NCBI GenBank assembly: GCA_025356395.1
Contig: JANXTA010000114.1
Span: 1 to 64,000 of the forward strand
Reading direction: 5' to 3'
Length of the DNA: 64,000 bases
From: Betaproteobacteria bacterium
GTDB lineage: Bacteria > Pseudomonadota > Gammaproteobacteria > Burkholderiales > Burkholderiaceae_D
Under the pieces are notes generated by a model, which saw nothing but the letters and a program-made list of their open reading frames with translations, ran no database searches and was not told the DNA's origin. This document shows positions 1-8,820 of this stretch, one piece after another (the first letter of the stretch is position 1; every line of letters starts with the position of its first letter). Made by a program: the position numbers and the translations under genes.

Positions 1-146
1 CGATCAGCAACTTGCGTCCTTCATAAGTCGTTCTGGCATTCTTGTGGCTGTTCATCCGGTTGGTCTCCTGAGGTTGCTGGGGCGTCGAGAACTCCAGTCT
101 CCCAGAACCTTCCGGATGAACAACCTATTGCAACATCACAACTAGC
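1..146 (-). mobile_element. IS481-family insertion sequence, terminal part (5' end of transposase plus inverted repeat and target site)
   Basis: Reverse complement encodes MNSHKNARTTYEGRKLLI..., a typical IS481-family transposase N-terminus (ATG at 53-55). Terminal sequence TGTGATGTTGCAATAGGTTGTTCATCCGG resembles the remembered IS481 inverted repeat and abuts ACTAGC (141-146), matching the IS481 NCTAGN target. Confidence 0.8.
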
Positions 147-160
147 CCACCGGACTCCGC

Positions 161-2815
161 TTGACCCACCCGAACACCGAACGGCCCACCGCGGTCCCGG
201 GCGCGATGCGCCGCTGGATCGCCGCGTCCACAACGGTCAGCGCGACGCATCCGCTCGTCTGCGTCGTCATCTCCGTACTGCTCGCCATCGCGGCCGTGAC
301 CTTCGTCGTGCGCAACATCGCGATCGATACCGACAGCGCCAAGCTGATCTCGGCCGACGTGCCGTGGCGTCAGCGCAGCGCGGTCTTCGATGCGGCGTTC
401 CCGCAGAAGACCGACCTGATCGCGGTCGTCATCGACGGCGCGACCCCCGAGATCGCGGAGCGGGCGGCCGCCACGTTGTCGGAGCGGATCGCCGCCCGCA
501 CCGACTTGCTGCATCATGTGCGGCGCCCCGATGGCGGCGTGTTCTTCGATCGCAACGGACTGCTTTTCCTCAACAAGGACGAGGTCGCGAAGACCACCGA
601 ACAGCTGGTCGCGACGCAGCCCGTGATCGGCACGCTCGCGGTCGACCCGACCGTGCGCGGCCTGATGGACACCCTGCAGCTCGCGCTCGAAGGCGTGAAG
701 CAGGGCGAGACGACCCTCGACGTCCTCGCGCCGGGCCTGAGCGCGCTCGCGACAACGCTCGAAGGGGTCGAGGCCGACCAGCCGGTGCCGCTGTCGTGGC
801 GCACGATGCTGGGTAGTCGTGCGCCCGACCCCCGCGAGCTGCGGCGCTTCGTCCTCGCGCAACCGGTGCTCGATTTCTCCGCGTTGCAGCCGGGGGCCAC
901 CGCCACCGCGTTCATCCGCGAGACCGCGCAGGCCGCGGGACTCGATGCCGCCCACGGCGTGCGCGTGCGCCTGACCGGCAACGTCCCGATGGCCGACGAG
1001 GAGTTCGTCACGCTAGAGGAACATGCCGGCCGCAACGCGACCGTCGCCGTTGTCGCGCTGCTCGCGATGCTGTGGCTGGCGATCCGCTCGATCCGCGCGA
1101 TGCTCGCCATCGTCGTGAGCCTGGTCGTGGGGCTGGTGATCACGGCCGCGATCGGGCTGGCGATCTACGGTGCGCTGAACCTGATCTCGGTCGCGTTCGC
1201 GGTGCTGTTCGTCGGACTCGGCGTCGACTTCGGCATCCAGTACGCGGTCTCGTATCGCGCCAACGCGCATCAGGAAGTCGATGGGATAGCGGCCTTGCGT
1301 CGCGCGTCGCTGGAGGTCGGTTCGTCGCTGCTGCTGGCCGCCGTCGCCATCGCCGCGGGCTTCTTCGCGTTCGAGCCGACCGACTATCGCGGCGTGTCCG
1401 AGCTCGGCGTCATCGCTGGTATCGGAATGGTCATCGCCTTCGTCTCCAGCGTCACGCTGCTGCCCGCGTTGCTGAAGCTGATGCGGGTCGGCGGCTCTTC
1501 GGGCGAGATGGGCTTCAGGTCGCTGGCCGGCATCGATCGCTTCCTGTTGGCGCGCCGTCGCTTCGTGCTGACGGCGGCCGGTGCGGTGGCCATCGTCAGT
1601 CTCGCGCTGCTGCCCTGGGTACGCTTCGACTTCAATCCGCTGAACCTTCGCAGCCCGACCAGCGAAGCGGTCGCAACCATCCTCGACCTGTCGCGCAACC
1701 CGCAGACCACGCCGAACACGATCGATGTCCTCGCGCCGTCGCTCGACGCGGCGAAGACGCTCGCGACGAAGCTGTCCGCGCTGCCCGAAGTGTCGCAGGC
1801 GCTGACGCTCGCGAGCTTCATCCCGGACGACCAGGACGCGAAGCTGGCGATCATCGGCGACGCCGCGTCGTTGCTGGACCCGACGCTCAATCCGACGGCG
1901 GTCAAGCCGGTGCCGAGCGATGCCGCGACCGCACGGTCGATGCGCGATGGAGCAGCTGCTCTCGTGCAGGCCGCGGAAAAGGATCCCGGCAACGCGGCCG
2001 CCGCAAATGCGGCGCGGGTCGCGAAAGCGCTGGTGGCGATTGCAGACGGTCCGCCTGCAGGACGCGAGGCACTCGACGACGCGTTGATCCCAGGTCTGCG
2101 GACGACGCTGACGCAGCTGCGGGCCTTGCTGCTTGCGGCACCCGTTTCACTGGCCACGCTGCCCGCCGATTTCAAGGCCGACTGGCTCGCGAGCGACGGT
2201 CGTGCGCGCGTCGAGGTCTACCCGAAAGGAACATCGGAGAAGGCCGCCGACGAGGACGACCTGCTGAAAAGCTTCATCGCGGCGGTCCGTACCGTCGCGC
2301 CCGAGGCGACCGGCACGCCGGTCTCGATCCAGGAGTCGGCCGGGACCATCGTGCACGCCTTCATTCAGGCCGGCGTATGGGCCTTGATCGCCATCACGCT
2401 GCTGCTGGTCCTCGTGCTGAGACGCACGCGCGACGTGCTGATCACGCTGGCATCGCTGCTGCTCGGCGGCCTCGTCACCCTCGCCCTCTGTGTCCTGCTG
2501 CGCATCCCGCTCAACTACGAGAACATCATCGCGCTGCCGCTGCTGTTCGGCATCGGCGTCGCATTCAACATCTATTTCGTGATCGCGTGGCGGCAAGGCG
2601 TGGGCAACCTGCTGCAGACCAGTCTGGCGCGTGCCGTGATCTTCAGTGCGCTGACTACCGCGACGGCGTTCGGCAGCCTCTGGCTGTCGAGTCATCCGGG
2701 GACCGCGAGCATGGGCAAGCTGCTGGCGCTGTCGCTCGCCTGCACGCTGGCTGCGGCACTGCTCGTGCTGCCCGCGTTGCTCGGGCCCGTGCCGCGCGAG
2801 AAAAGCGCGCGATGA
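161..2815 (+). CDS. hpnN: HpnN-like MMPL/RND family lipid (hopanoid) transporter
   Basis: 884 aa ORF with two RND-type TM blocks. IDTDSAKLISADVPWRQR...DAAFPQKTDLIAVVIDGATPE and VRRPDGGVFFDRNGLLFL resemble the HpnN family. TTG at 161 or ATG at 206 are candidate starts. Confidence 0.8.
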   Translation: MTHPNTERPTAVPGAMRRWIAASTTVSATHPLVCVVISVLLAIAAVTFVVRNIAIDTDSAKLISADVPWRQRSAVFDAAFPQKTDLIAVVIDGATPEIAERAAATLSERIAARTDLLHHVRRPDGGVFFDRNGLLFLNKDEVAKTTEQLVATQPVIGTLAVDPTVRGLMDTLQLALEGVKQGETTLDVLAPGLSALATTLEGVEADQPVPLSWRTMLGSRAPDPRELRRFVLAQPVLDFSALQPGATATAFIRETAQAAGLDAAHGVRVRLTGNVPMADEEFVTLEEHAGRNATVAVVALLAMLWLAIRSIRAMLAIVVSLVVGLVITAAIGLAIYGALNLISVAFAVLFVGLGVDFGIQYAVSYRANAHQEVDGIAALRRASLEVGSSLLLAAVAIAAGFFAFEPTDYRGVSELGVIAGIGMVIAFVSSVTLLPALLKLMRVGGSSGEMGFRSLAGIDRFLLARRRFVLTAAGAVAIVSLALLPWVRFDFNPLNLRSPTSEAVATILDLSRNPQTTPNTIDVLAPSLDAAKTLATKLSALPEVSQALTLASFIPDDQDAKLAIIGDAASLLDPTLNPTAVKPVPSDAATARSMRDGAAALVQAAEKDPGNAAAANAARVAKALVAIADGPPAGREALDDALIPGLRTTLTQLRALLLAAPVSLATLPADFKADWLASDGRARVEVYPKGTSEKAADEDDLLKSFIAAVRTVAPEATGTPVSIQESAGTIVHAFIQAGVWALIAITLLLVLVLRRTRDVLITLASLLLGGLVTLALCVLLRIPLNYENIIALPLLFGIGVAFNIYFVIAWRQGVGNLLQTSLARAVIFSALTTATAFGSLWLSSHPGTASMGKLLALSLACTLAAALLVLPALLGPVPREKSAR

Positions 2816-2823
2816 CCGGGGAG

Positions 2824-2843
2824 CGCAAAATCTTGATTTTGCG
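2824..2843. terminator. Perfect 9-bp hairpin cgcaaaatc-tt-gattttgcg, possible terminator or attenuator
   Basis: Direct inverted repeat just after the hpnN stop. Confidence 0.4.
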
Positions 2844-2878
2844 GGTACGTTCCGGCCTGCCTGTCTTTTCATGACCCG

Positions 2879-3503
2879 ATGATTCTGTCCGCTGCCCCCG
2901 CACCTCCCCGCACGTGGGACGGGCGCCTCGCCTGATGGCTCGTCACGCCGCTGCGCGACACGGCGATCACGCCGAACCACCTGACCACGCTGCGACTCGC
3001 GATCGGCCTCGCAGGCGCGGCATGCCTCGCGCAAGGAGGTTATGCGGCCGCCAACGTCGGTGCGCTACCGATCGCGCTGTCGAACTTCGTCGATCACACC
3101 GATGGCGAGCTGGCTCGCATCAGCGGCAAGGCCAGCCGCTTCGGGCGCTCCTACGATCTGGCCTGCGATTCACTCGTCACGGTCCTGCTGTTCGCGTGCA
3201 TGGGCGCAGGCATCACCGCCACCACGCCCATCTCGCCGGTCGCGCTGGGACTGCTCGCAGGCATCGCCGTGGCGTTGATCTTCTTCCTGCGCATGCGCAT
3301 CGAGGCGATGGCAGGCAAGGTCGAGGTGACGCATTCGCTCGCAGCAGGCCGAGACCGAGGACGTGCTCTATCTGTTGCCGCTCGTGACCCTCTTCAGCGT
3401 CGAAGGACCGTTCCTGATCGTCGCGTCGATCGGGGCCCCGCTGTTCGCGCTGTGGGTGCTGTTCGACTATCGAAAGGTCGGCCTCGCCGAGACCACCCGA
3501 TGA
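2879..3503 (+). pseudogene. CDP-alcohol phosphatidyltransferase family protein, apparently disrupted
   Basis: DGELARISGKASRFGRSYDLACD fits the CDP-OH-P-transferase motif DGxxAR(x8)GxxxD(x3)D. In-frame TGA at 2933-2935 and a +1 shift near 3320-3345, after which ETEDVLYLLPLVTLF...FDYRKVGLAETTR* continues in the next frame. Confidence 0.8.
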
Positions 3504-4231
3504 CCACGGACACCGACGTGGAGTTTCCTCTCGAAGGCCTCGATCGCCAGGCGTTGCGGACCGACTTCGTCCGACAAGGTGCCTTCCTCGCGCTCGACGA
3601 TCTCCTGCCCGCGGATGTCACCGTGCAGCTCGCGCACAGTGCGCACGCCTTGCTCGGAGAGGTCAATCGCAACTACCTGCCGGGACACAAGAAGGGTGGC
3701 AGCGTCAGTCGCCACACCATCGACAAGCCCGCGCCGGGAATCGCGCGCCTGTATCGATCACAGGCATTGATCGGCTTGCTCGAAGAAGTCAGCGGCGACC
3801 GCCTGCTGCCGTGTCCACCCGACGATCTGCATGGGTACGCGCTGTACTACTACACCCGTCCTGGCGACCGCATCGGCTGGCACTACGACACGTCGTACTA
3901 CGACGGCCGCCGCTACACGCTGCTGCTCGGCGTGATGGACGAGTCGTCGTGCCGGCTGGACTACGAGCTGCACACGCGCGAACCCGGCGCGACCGTCGCC
4001 ACGGGCTCGCTGCAGATCAAGCCGGGTGGCATCGTGTTCTTCGACGGCGACAAGCTGCGTCATCGCATCACCCCGCTCGGCGAACACGAGATGCGCGTGT
4101 CGCTGACCTTCGAGTACGTCACCGATCCGGGCATGCGCCCATGGTTGCGGCTGTTCTCGAACCTGAAGGGCGCCTTCGGCTACTTCGGCTTCCAGCAGCT
4201 TTTCCGTGGTCGAGCGCAGAGCGACGCATGA
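3500..4231 (+). CDS. 2OG-Fe(II) dioxygenase superfamily protein
   Basis: ATGA overlap with the preceding gene. HxD (WHYDTS), distal His (KLRHRITPL) and Arg (MRVSLTFEY) in a DSBH-like arrangement. Confidence 0.75.
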   Translation: MTTDTDVEFPLEGLDRQALRTDFVRQGAFLALDDLLPADVTVQLAHSAHALLGEVNRNYLPGHKKGGSVSRHTIDKPAPGIARLYRSQALIGLLEEVSGDRLLPCPPDDLHGYALYYYTRPGDRIGWHYDTSYYDGRRYTLLLGVMDESSCRLDYELHTREPGATVATGSLQIKPGGIVFFDGDKLRHRITPLGEHEMRVSLTFEYVTDPGMRPWLRLFSNLKGAFGYFGFQQLFRGRAQSDA

Positions 4232-5220
4232 CTCGGGCCGCCCTGATCCTGCTGACGATCGGCATGGCGCTGTTCGTCGCGCTGCTCGCCTGGCACGGCT
4301 TCGGCTCGGTGGCCGCGACGCTGGCCGCAGCGGGCTGGGGTCTGGTCGTCGTGACGCTGTTCCATCTGTTGCCGCTGGGCATCGATGCCGCGGCGATCGC
4401 GGTGCTGTTCAAGCGGCCGACGAGAGAAGGCACGAGCCGCAACGTGCTGCTTGCCCGCTGGGCCGGCGAGTCGGTCAACAGCCTGGTGCCGGCCGGCCAG
4501 ATCGGCGGTCCGGTGCTGATGGCCCGCCATCTCGCACAACATGGCATGCCGATGCCCGAGGCCGCCGCCGCGATCACGGTCAGCACGACGATGCAGGCGC
4601 TCGCGCAGATCCTCTTCGCGCTGTTCGGCGTCGGCCTGTTCGCGTTCCACGCGGCCAGCGGCACGCTGACCGCGTTGCGCGTGCCGCTGCTGGCCGGCAC
4701 CGCGCTGCTATCGGTGATCGTCATCGCCTTCTATCGCACGCAGCGGCGCGGCATGTTCGCGAATGGTATGCGGCTGCTCGTGAAGGTCTTCGGCACGCAT
4801 CGTTCGTCGACCCTCGCATCGCAAGCCGAAGCGATCGATGCGGCGGTCCACGGTCTCTACGGTGCGTGTCGCAAGCTGCTCGCGACGCTCGGGCTCAGCC
4901 TGGTCGGCTGGCTGGTCGGCACCGGCGAGGTGTGGCTCGCGCTGCAGTTCCTCGGGCATCCGGTCGACTGGGTCGATGCGTTGCTGCTTGAGAGCGTGGG
5001 CCAGGCGATCCGCGGTGCGGCGTTCGCGATCCCCGGCTCGCTCGGCGTGCAGGAGAGTGGCTACCTGCTGCTCGCGCCGCTGGTCGGGCTGCCGCCCGAG
5101 ACCGCGCTGGCACTGTCGCTCGCCAAGCGGGCGCGCGAGATCGCCCTCGGCCTGCCAGGCATCGTCTACCTGCATTTCAGCGAACGAAGCTGGCTGCGTC
5201 GGCGTCCGGTGACCGTCTGA
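4228..5220 (+). CDS. HpnL-like / lysylphosphatidylglycerol synthase-TM (flippase-like) membrane protein
   Basis: Multi-TM protein with GESVNSLVPAGQIGGPVLMARHL; ATGA overlap with the upstream gene. Confidence 0.75.
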   Translation: MTRAALILLTIGMALFVALLAWHGFGSVAATLAAAGWGLVVVTLFHLLPLGIDAAAIAVLFKRPTREGTSRNVLLARWAGESVNSLVPAGQIGGPVLMARHLAQHGMPMPEAAAAITVSTTMQALAQILFALFGVGLFAFHAASGTLTALRVPLLAGTALLSVIVIAFYRTQRRGMFANGMRLLVKVFGTHRSSTLASQAEAIDAAVHGLYGACRKLLATLGLSLVGWLVGTGEVWLALQFLGHPVDWVDALLLESVGQAIRGAAFAIPGSLGVQESGYLLLAPLVGLPPETALALSLAKRAREIALGLPGIVYLHFSERSWLRRRPVTV

Positions 5221-5224
5221 TTCC

Positions 5225-5983
5225 ATGCGCGCGATCATCCTCGCCGCGGGTCGCGGCATGCGACTGCAACAGGGCGATGCCGAACGCTTCCCCAAGTGCC
5301 TGTTGCGCTTCGACGGCGTGACGCTGCTCGAACGTCATCTGCGACTGCTCGATGCGGTCGGCATCGACGAGGTCGTGCTCGCGCTCGGCTGGCAGCCCGG
5401 GCTGGTCGAAGCCGAACTGACCCGTATCGGAGCGCGCGTCGAGATCGTGGTCAATCCCGGCTACGACCTCGGCAGCGTGCTGACGGTGCACACGACGGCC
5501 GATGCGTTGACGCGAGGCGGAGACGTTCTGTTGATGGACGCCGACGTGCTCTACGACGAGCGCATCGTCGAAGCCCTGGTGGAGGGCAGGCATGCGGACC
5601 GCTTGCTGATCGATCGCGCCTTCGTCCCCGGCGACGAGCCGGTCAAGGTGTGCGTGAAGGACGGCGTCGCAGTCGAATTCCGCAAGCAGGTCGCACCCGG
5701 CCTCGACTACGACACGATCGGCGAGTCGGTCGGCTTCTTCCGCTTCACCGAAGGCACGGCGAGACGCTTCACCGAGATCGTCGCCGGCTACGTCGACAGC
5801 GGACGCGCGAATCAACCGCACGAAGAGGCGATCCGCGACCTGCTGCTCGAGGGCGACCATCCTCTCGAGATCGGCGACGTCACCGGCGCCCCCTGGATCG
5901 AGATCGATTTCCTGGGGGACATCGCCCTGGCCACCCATGAAATTCTGCCGCAGTTGCTGCGGCTCGCAGGAGCACTGCGATGA
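5225..5983 (+). CDS. Sugar/choline-phosphate-type nucleotidyltransferase (candidate phosphonate cytidylyltransferase, PntC-like)
   Basis: N-terminal MRAIILAAGRGMRLQ...FPKCLLRFDG signature of NTP transferases; position directly before PEP mutase. Confidence 0.75.
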   Translation: MRAIILAAGRGMRLQQGDAERFPKCLLRFDGVTLLERHLRLLDAVGIDEVVLALGWQPGLVEAELTRIGARVEIVVNPGYDLGSVLTVHTTADALTRGGDVLLMDADVLYDERIVEALVEGRHADRLLIDRAFVPGDEPVKVCVKDGVAVEFRKQVAPGLDYDTIGESVGFFRFTEGTARRFTEIVAGYVDSGRANQPHEEAIRDLLLEGDHPLEIGDVTGAPWIEIDFLGDIALATHEILPQLLRLAGALR

Positions 5984-7660
5984 ATGCAAGAGACCCTTCC
6001 TACGTGCCGCTGTCGCGCAGCGCGCAACTGCGGCAGATTGCTCAACGACCAGCTCGAGTTCGTGATGGAAGCGCACAACGGCCTGTCCGCGCGCCTCGTG
6101 CGCGAGGCCGGCTTCAAGGGCATCTGGGCCTCGGGCCTCGCGATCTCCGCGCAGTACGGCGTGCGCGACAACAACGAGGCGAGCTGGACCCAGATCGTCG
6201 ACACGCTCGAGTTCATGGCGGACGCGAGCGACCTGCCGATCCTGCTCGACGGCGACACCGGCTACGGCGACTTCAACAACCCGCGGCGCCTGGTACGGAA
6301 GCTCGAGCAGCGCGGCATCGCCGGCGTCTGCATCGAGGACAAGCAGTTTCCGAAGACCAACAGCTTCATCGGCGGCGAGCGCCAGCCGCTGGCGGACATC
6401 GACGAGTTCAGAGGCAAGATCAAGGCGGGCAAGGACTCGCAGCACGACGAGCACTTCTCGATCGTGGCGCGGGTCGAGGCGCTGATCGCCGGCTGGGGTA
6501 TGGACGAGGCGTTGAAGCGTGCCGAGGCCTATCGCCTCGCCGGCGCCGACGCGATCCTGATCCACAGCAAGCTGTCGAAGCCCGATGAGATCCTGACCTT
6601 CGCGCGCGAATGGGCCGGGCGCGGCCCGCTGGTGATCGTGCCGACCAAGTACTACAGCACGCCGACGGACGTGTTCCGCAAGGCCGGCATCAGCCTCGTG
6701 ATCTGGGCCAACCACCTGATCCGCGCGGCCGCGTCGTCGGTGCAGGCGGTGGCGAAGGAGATCCATGACAGCCAGACGCTGGTCGCGGTCGAGGACCGCA
6801 TCGCGCGGGTCGACGAGATCTTCCGGCTGCAGGATGCCGACGAGTATTCGGCCGCCGAAGAGATCTACCTGTCGACCTCCCGGTGGTCGAACGCCGCGGT
6901 GGTGCTCGCGGCCAGTCGCGGTGCGGGCCTCGAGGCCATCACCGCCGATCGCCCGAAGGTCATGCTGCCGATCGCCGGCAAGCCGTTGCTGCGCTGGCTC
7001 GTCGATGCGTTCAAGAAGCAGGGCATCAACGACACCGCCGTGGTCGGCGGCTACCGCGCAGACGCCATCGACACGGCGGGGATCAAGGTCGTTGTCAACC
7101 AGCGGCATGCCGAGACCGGCGAGCTGGCCTCGCTGGCTTGCGCGGTCGATGGCTTGCAGGGTGACACCGTGATCTCTTACGGCGACCTGCTGTTTCGCAA
7201 CTACATCCTGCGCGACCTGGTCGCGAGCGAAGCCGCGTTCAGCGTCGTGGTCGACGCGTCGCAGACGCAGCCGGTCAACGCGAGCGTCAGCGACTTCGCC
7301 TGGTGTTCGGGCGCGGACGATCGCGACCTGTTCGGCCGCAAGGTCGTGCTGCGGCGGGTCTCGAACGACTCTGCGCATGAAGACCACGCGCCGCAAGGCC
7401 GATGGATCGGTCTCCTCAACGTGCGTGGCGCCGGTCGAGAGCGGTTGCAGAAGATGGTGGCCACCCTTCGTATGCGTCCCGACTTCGACGCGCTCGGTCT
7501 GCCGGCGCTGCTCAACGCGCTGATCGACGCCGGGGAAGAGATCGAGGTGCAGTACGTGTACGGCCACTGGCGCGGCGTCAACGACCTCGAGGACTTCCGT
7601 CGCGCCGGCGACTTCGCGCATGCGCAGGCGCCGTTCGCAATCCGCACCGTGGCCGGCTGA
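5980..7660 (+). CDS. Phosphoenolpyruvate mutase fused to a nucleotidyltransferase domain
   Basis: [12 protein letters not shown] carries the EDKx(5)NS PEP-mutase motif; C-terminal [22 protein letters not shown] nucleotidyltransferase domain. ATGA start at 5980 reads [19 protein letters not shown], then the reading frame shifts near 6039. The continuous ORF starts at 5984. Confidence 0.85.
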
Positions 7661-8820
7661 TGATCGAGGCAGCCCAGTTCGTCGAGGCCGCACGCGCGCG
7701 CGGCTTCGACTGGTACGCAGGCGTTCCCTGCTCGTACCTCACGCCGTTCATCAACTACCTCGTGCAGGATCCGACGCTGCACTATGTGTCCGCGGCGAAC
7801 GAAGGCGGTGCCGTCGCGCTGATCGCCGGCGTCACGCTCGGGGGTCGACGCGGCATCGCGATGATGCAGAACTCGGGCCTCGGGAATGCCGTGAGCCCCC
7901 TCACGTCGCTGACCTGGACCTTCCGCCTGCCGCAACTGCTGATCGTCACGTGGCGCGGCCAACCCGGCGTGCCCGACGAACCGCAACACGCGCTGATGGG
8001 CCCGATCACGCCGGCGATGCTGGACACGATGGAGATCCCGTGGGAGATGTTTCCCACGGATGCCGATGCGATCGGTCCGGCCCTCGATCGTGCGACGGCA
8101 CACATTGAGGCGACCGGTCGACCGTATGCGCTCGTGATGCAGAAGGGCAGCGTTGCCTCGTATGCATTGAAGGACGGCGCCGGCCGGCTGTCGCCGGTAT
8201 CGCGCCCGGCGCCGTCGAGCCCTATCGAGGCCGATACACGACCTTCGCGTCACGAGGCGCTGCTGCGCGTGGTGACGAATACACCGGTCGACTCCACGGT
8301 CGTGTTCGCTTCGACCGGCTTCTGCGGTCGCGAGCTGTATGCGATCGATGACCGGCCCGACCAGCTCTACATGGTCGGCTCGATGGGTTGCGTCACGCCG
8401 TTCGCGCTCGGCTTCGCTCTCGCGCGGCCCGATCTGCAGGTCCTCACCATCGACGGCGATGGCGCCGCGCTGATGCGCATGGGCGCCTTCGCAACGCTGG
8501 GGGCCTACGGTCCTCCGAACCTCACGCACGTGCTGCTCGACAACGGCGCGCACGAGTCGACCGGTGGCCAGGCGACGGTCTCGCGCGGCGTGTCGTTCGC
8601 GGCCGTCGCGTCGGCGTGCGGCTATGCGGCGGCCGTGGAAGTCGTCACGCTCGAGATGCTCGACGACTTCCTCGTCGGCAAGACTTCCACGGGCGTGCGC
8701 TTCGCACGCGTGTCGATCCGCACCGGAACGCCGGACGACCTGCCTCGGCCCACCATGCCGCCGGTCGACGTGAAGCTTCGCTTGATGACGCGCATCAGTT
8801 CGCCACGGAGCGCTGCCTGA
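7660..8820 (+). CDS. Phosphonopyruvate decarboxylase (ThDP-dependent)
   Basis: FDWYAGVPCSYLTPFINYL, NEGGAVALIAG, MMQNSGLGNAVSPLTSL, TIDGDGAALMRMGAFATLG; ATGA overlaps on both sides. Confidence 0.92.
   Translation: MIEAAQFVEAARARGFDWYAGVPCSYLTPFINYLVQDPTLHYVSAANEGGAVALIAGVTLGGRRGIAMMQNSGLGNAVSPLTSLTWTFRLPQLLIVTWRGQPGVPDEPQHALMGPITPAMLDTMEIPWEMFPTDADAIGPALDRATAHIEATGRPYALVMQKGSVASYALKDGAGRLSPVSRPAPSSPIEADTRPSRHEALLRVVTNTPVDSTVVFASTGFCGRELYAIDDRPDQLYMVGSMGCVTPFALGFALARPDLQVLTIDGDGAALMRMGAFATLGAYGPPNLTHVLLDNGAHESTGGQATVSRGVSFAAVASACGYAAAVEVVTLEMLDDFLVGKTSTGVRFARVSIRTGTPDDLPRPTMPPVDVKLRLMTRISSPRSAA

Noticed and set aside
1072-2874. 600-aa ORF in alternate frame of hpnN
   Set aside because: Frame-shadow ORF caused by GC3 bias, no recognisable motif.
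5177-7693. 838-aa antisense ORF opposite the phosphonate genes
   Set aside because: Arg/His/Asp-rich mirror translation typical of high-GC codon bias; the plus strand encodes clear enzyme families.
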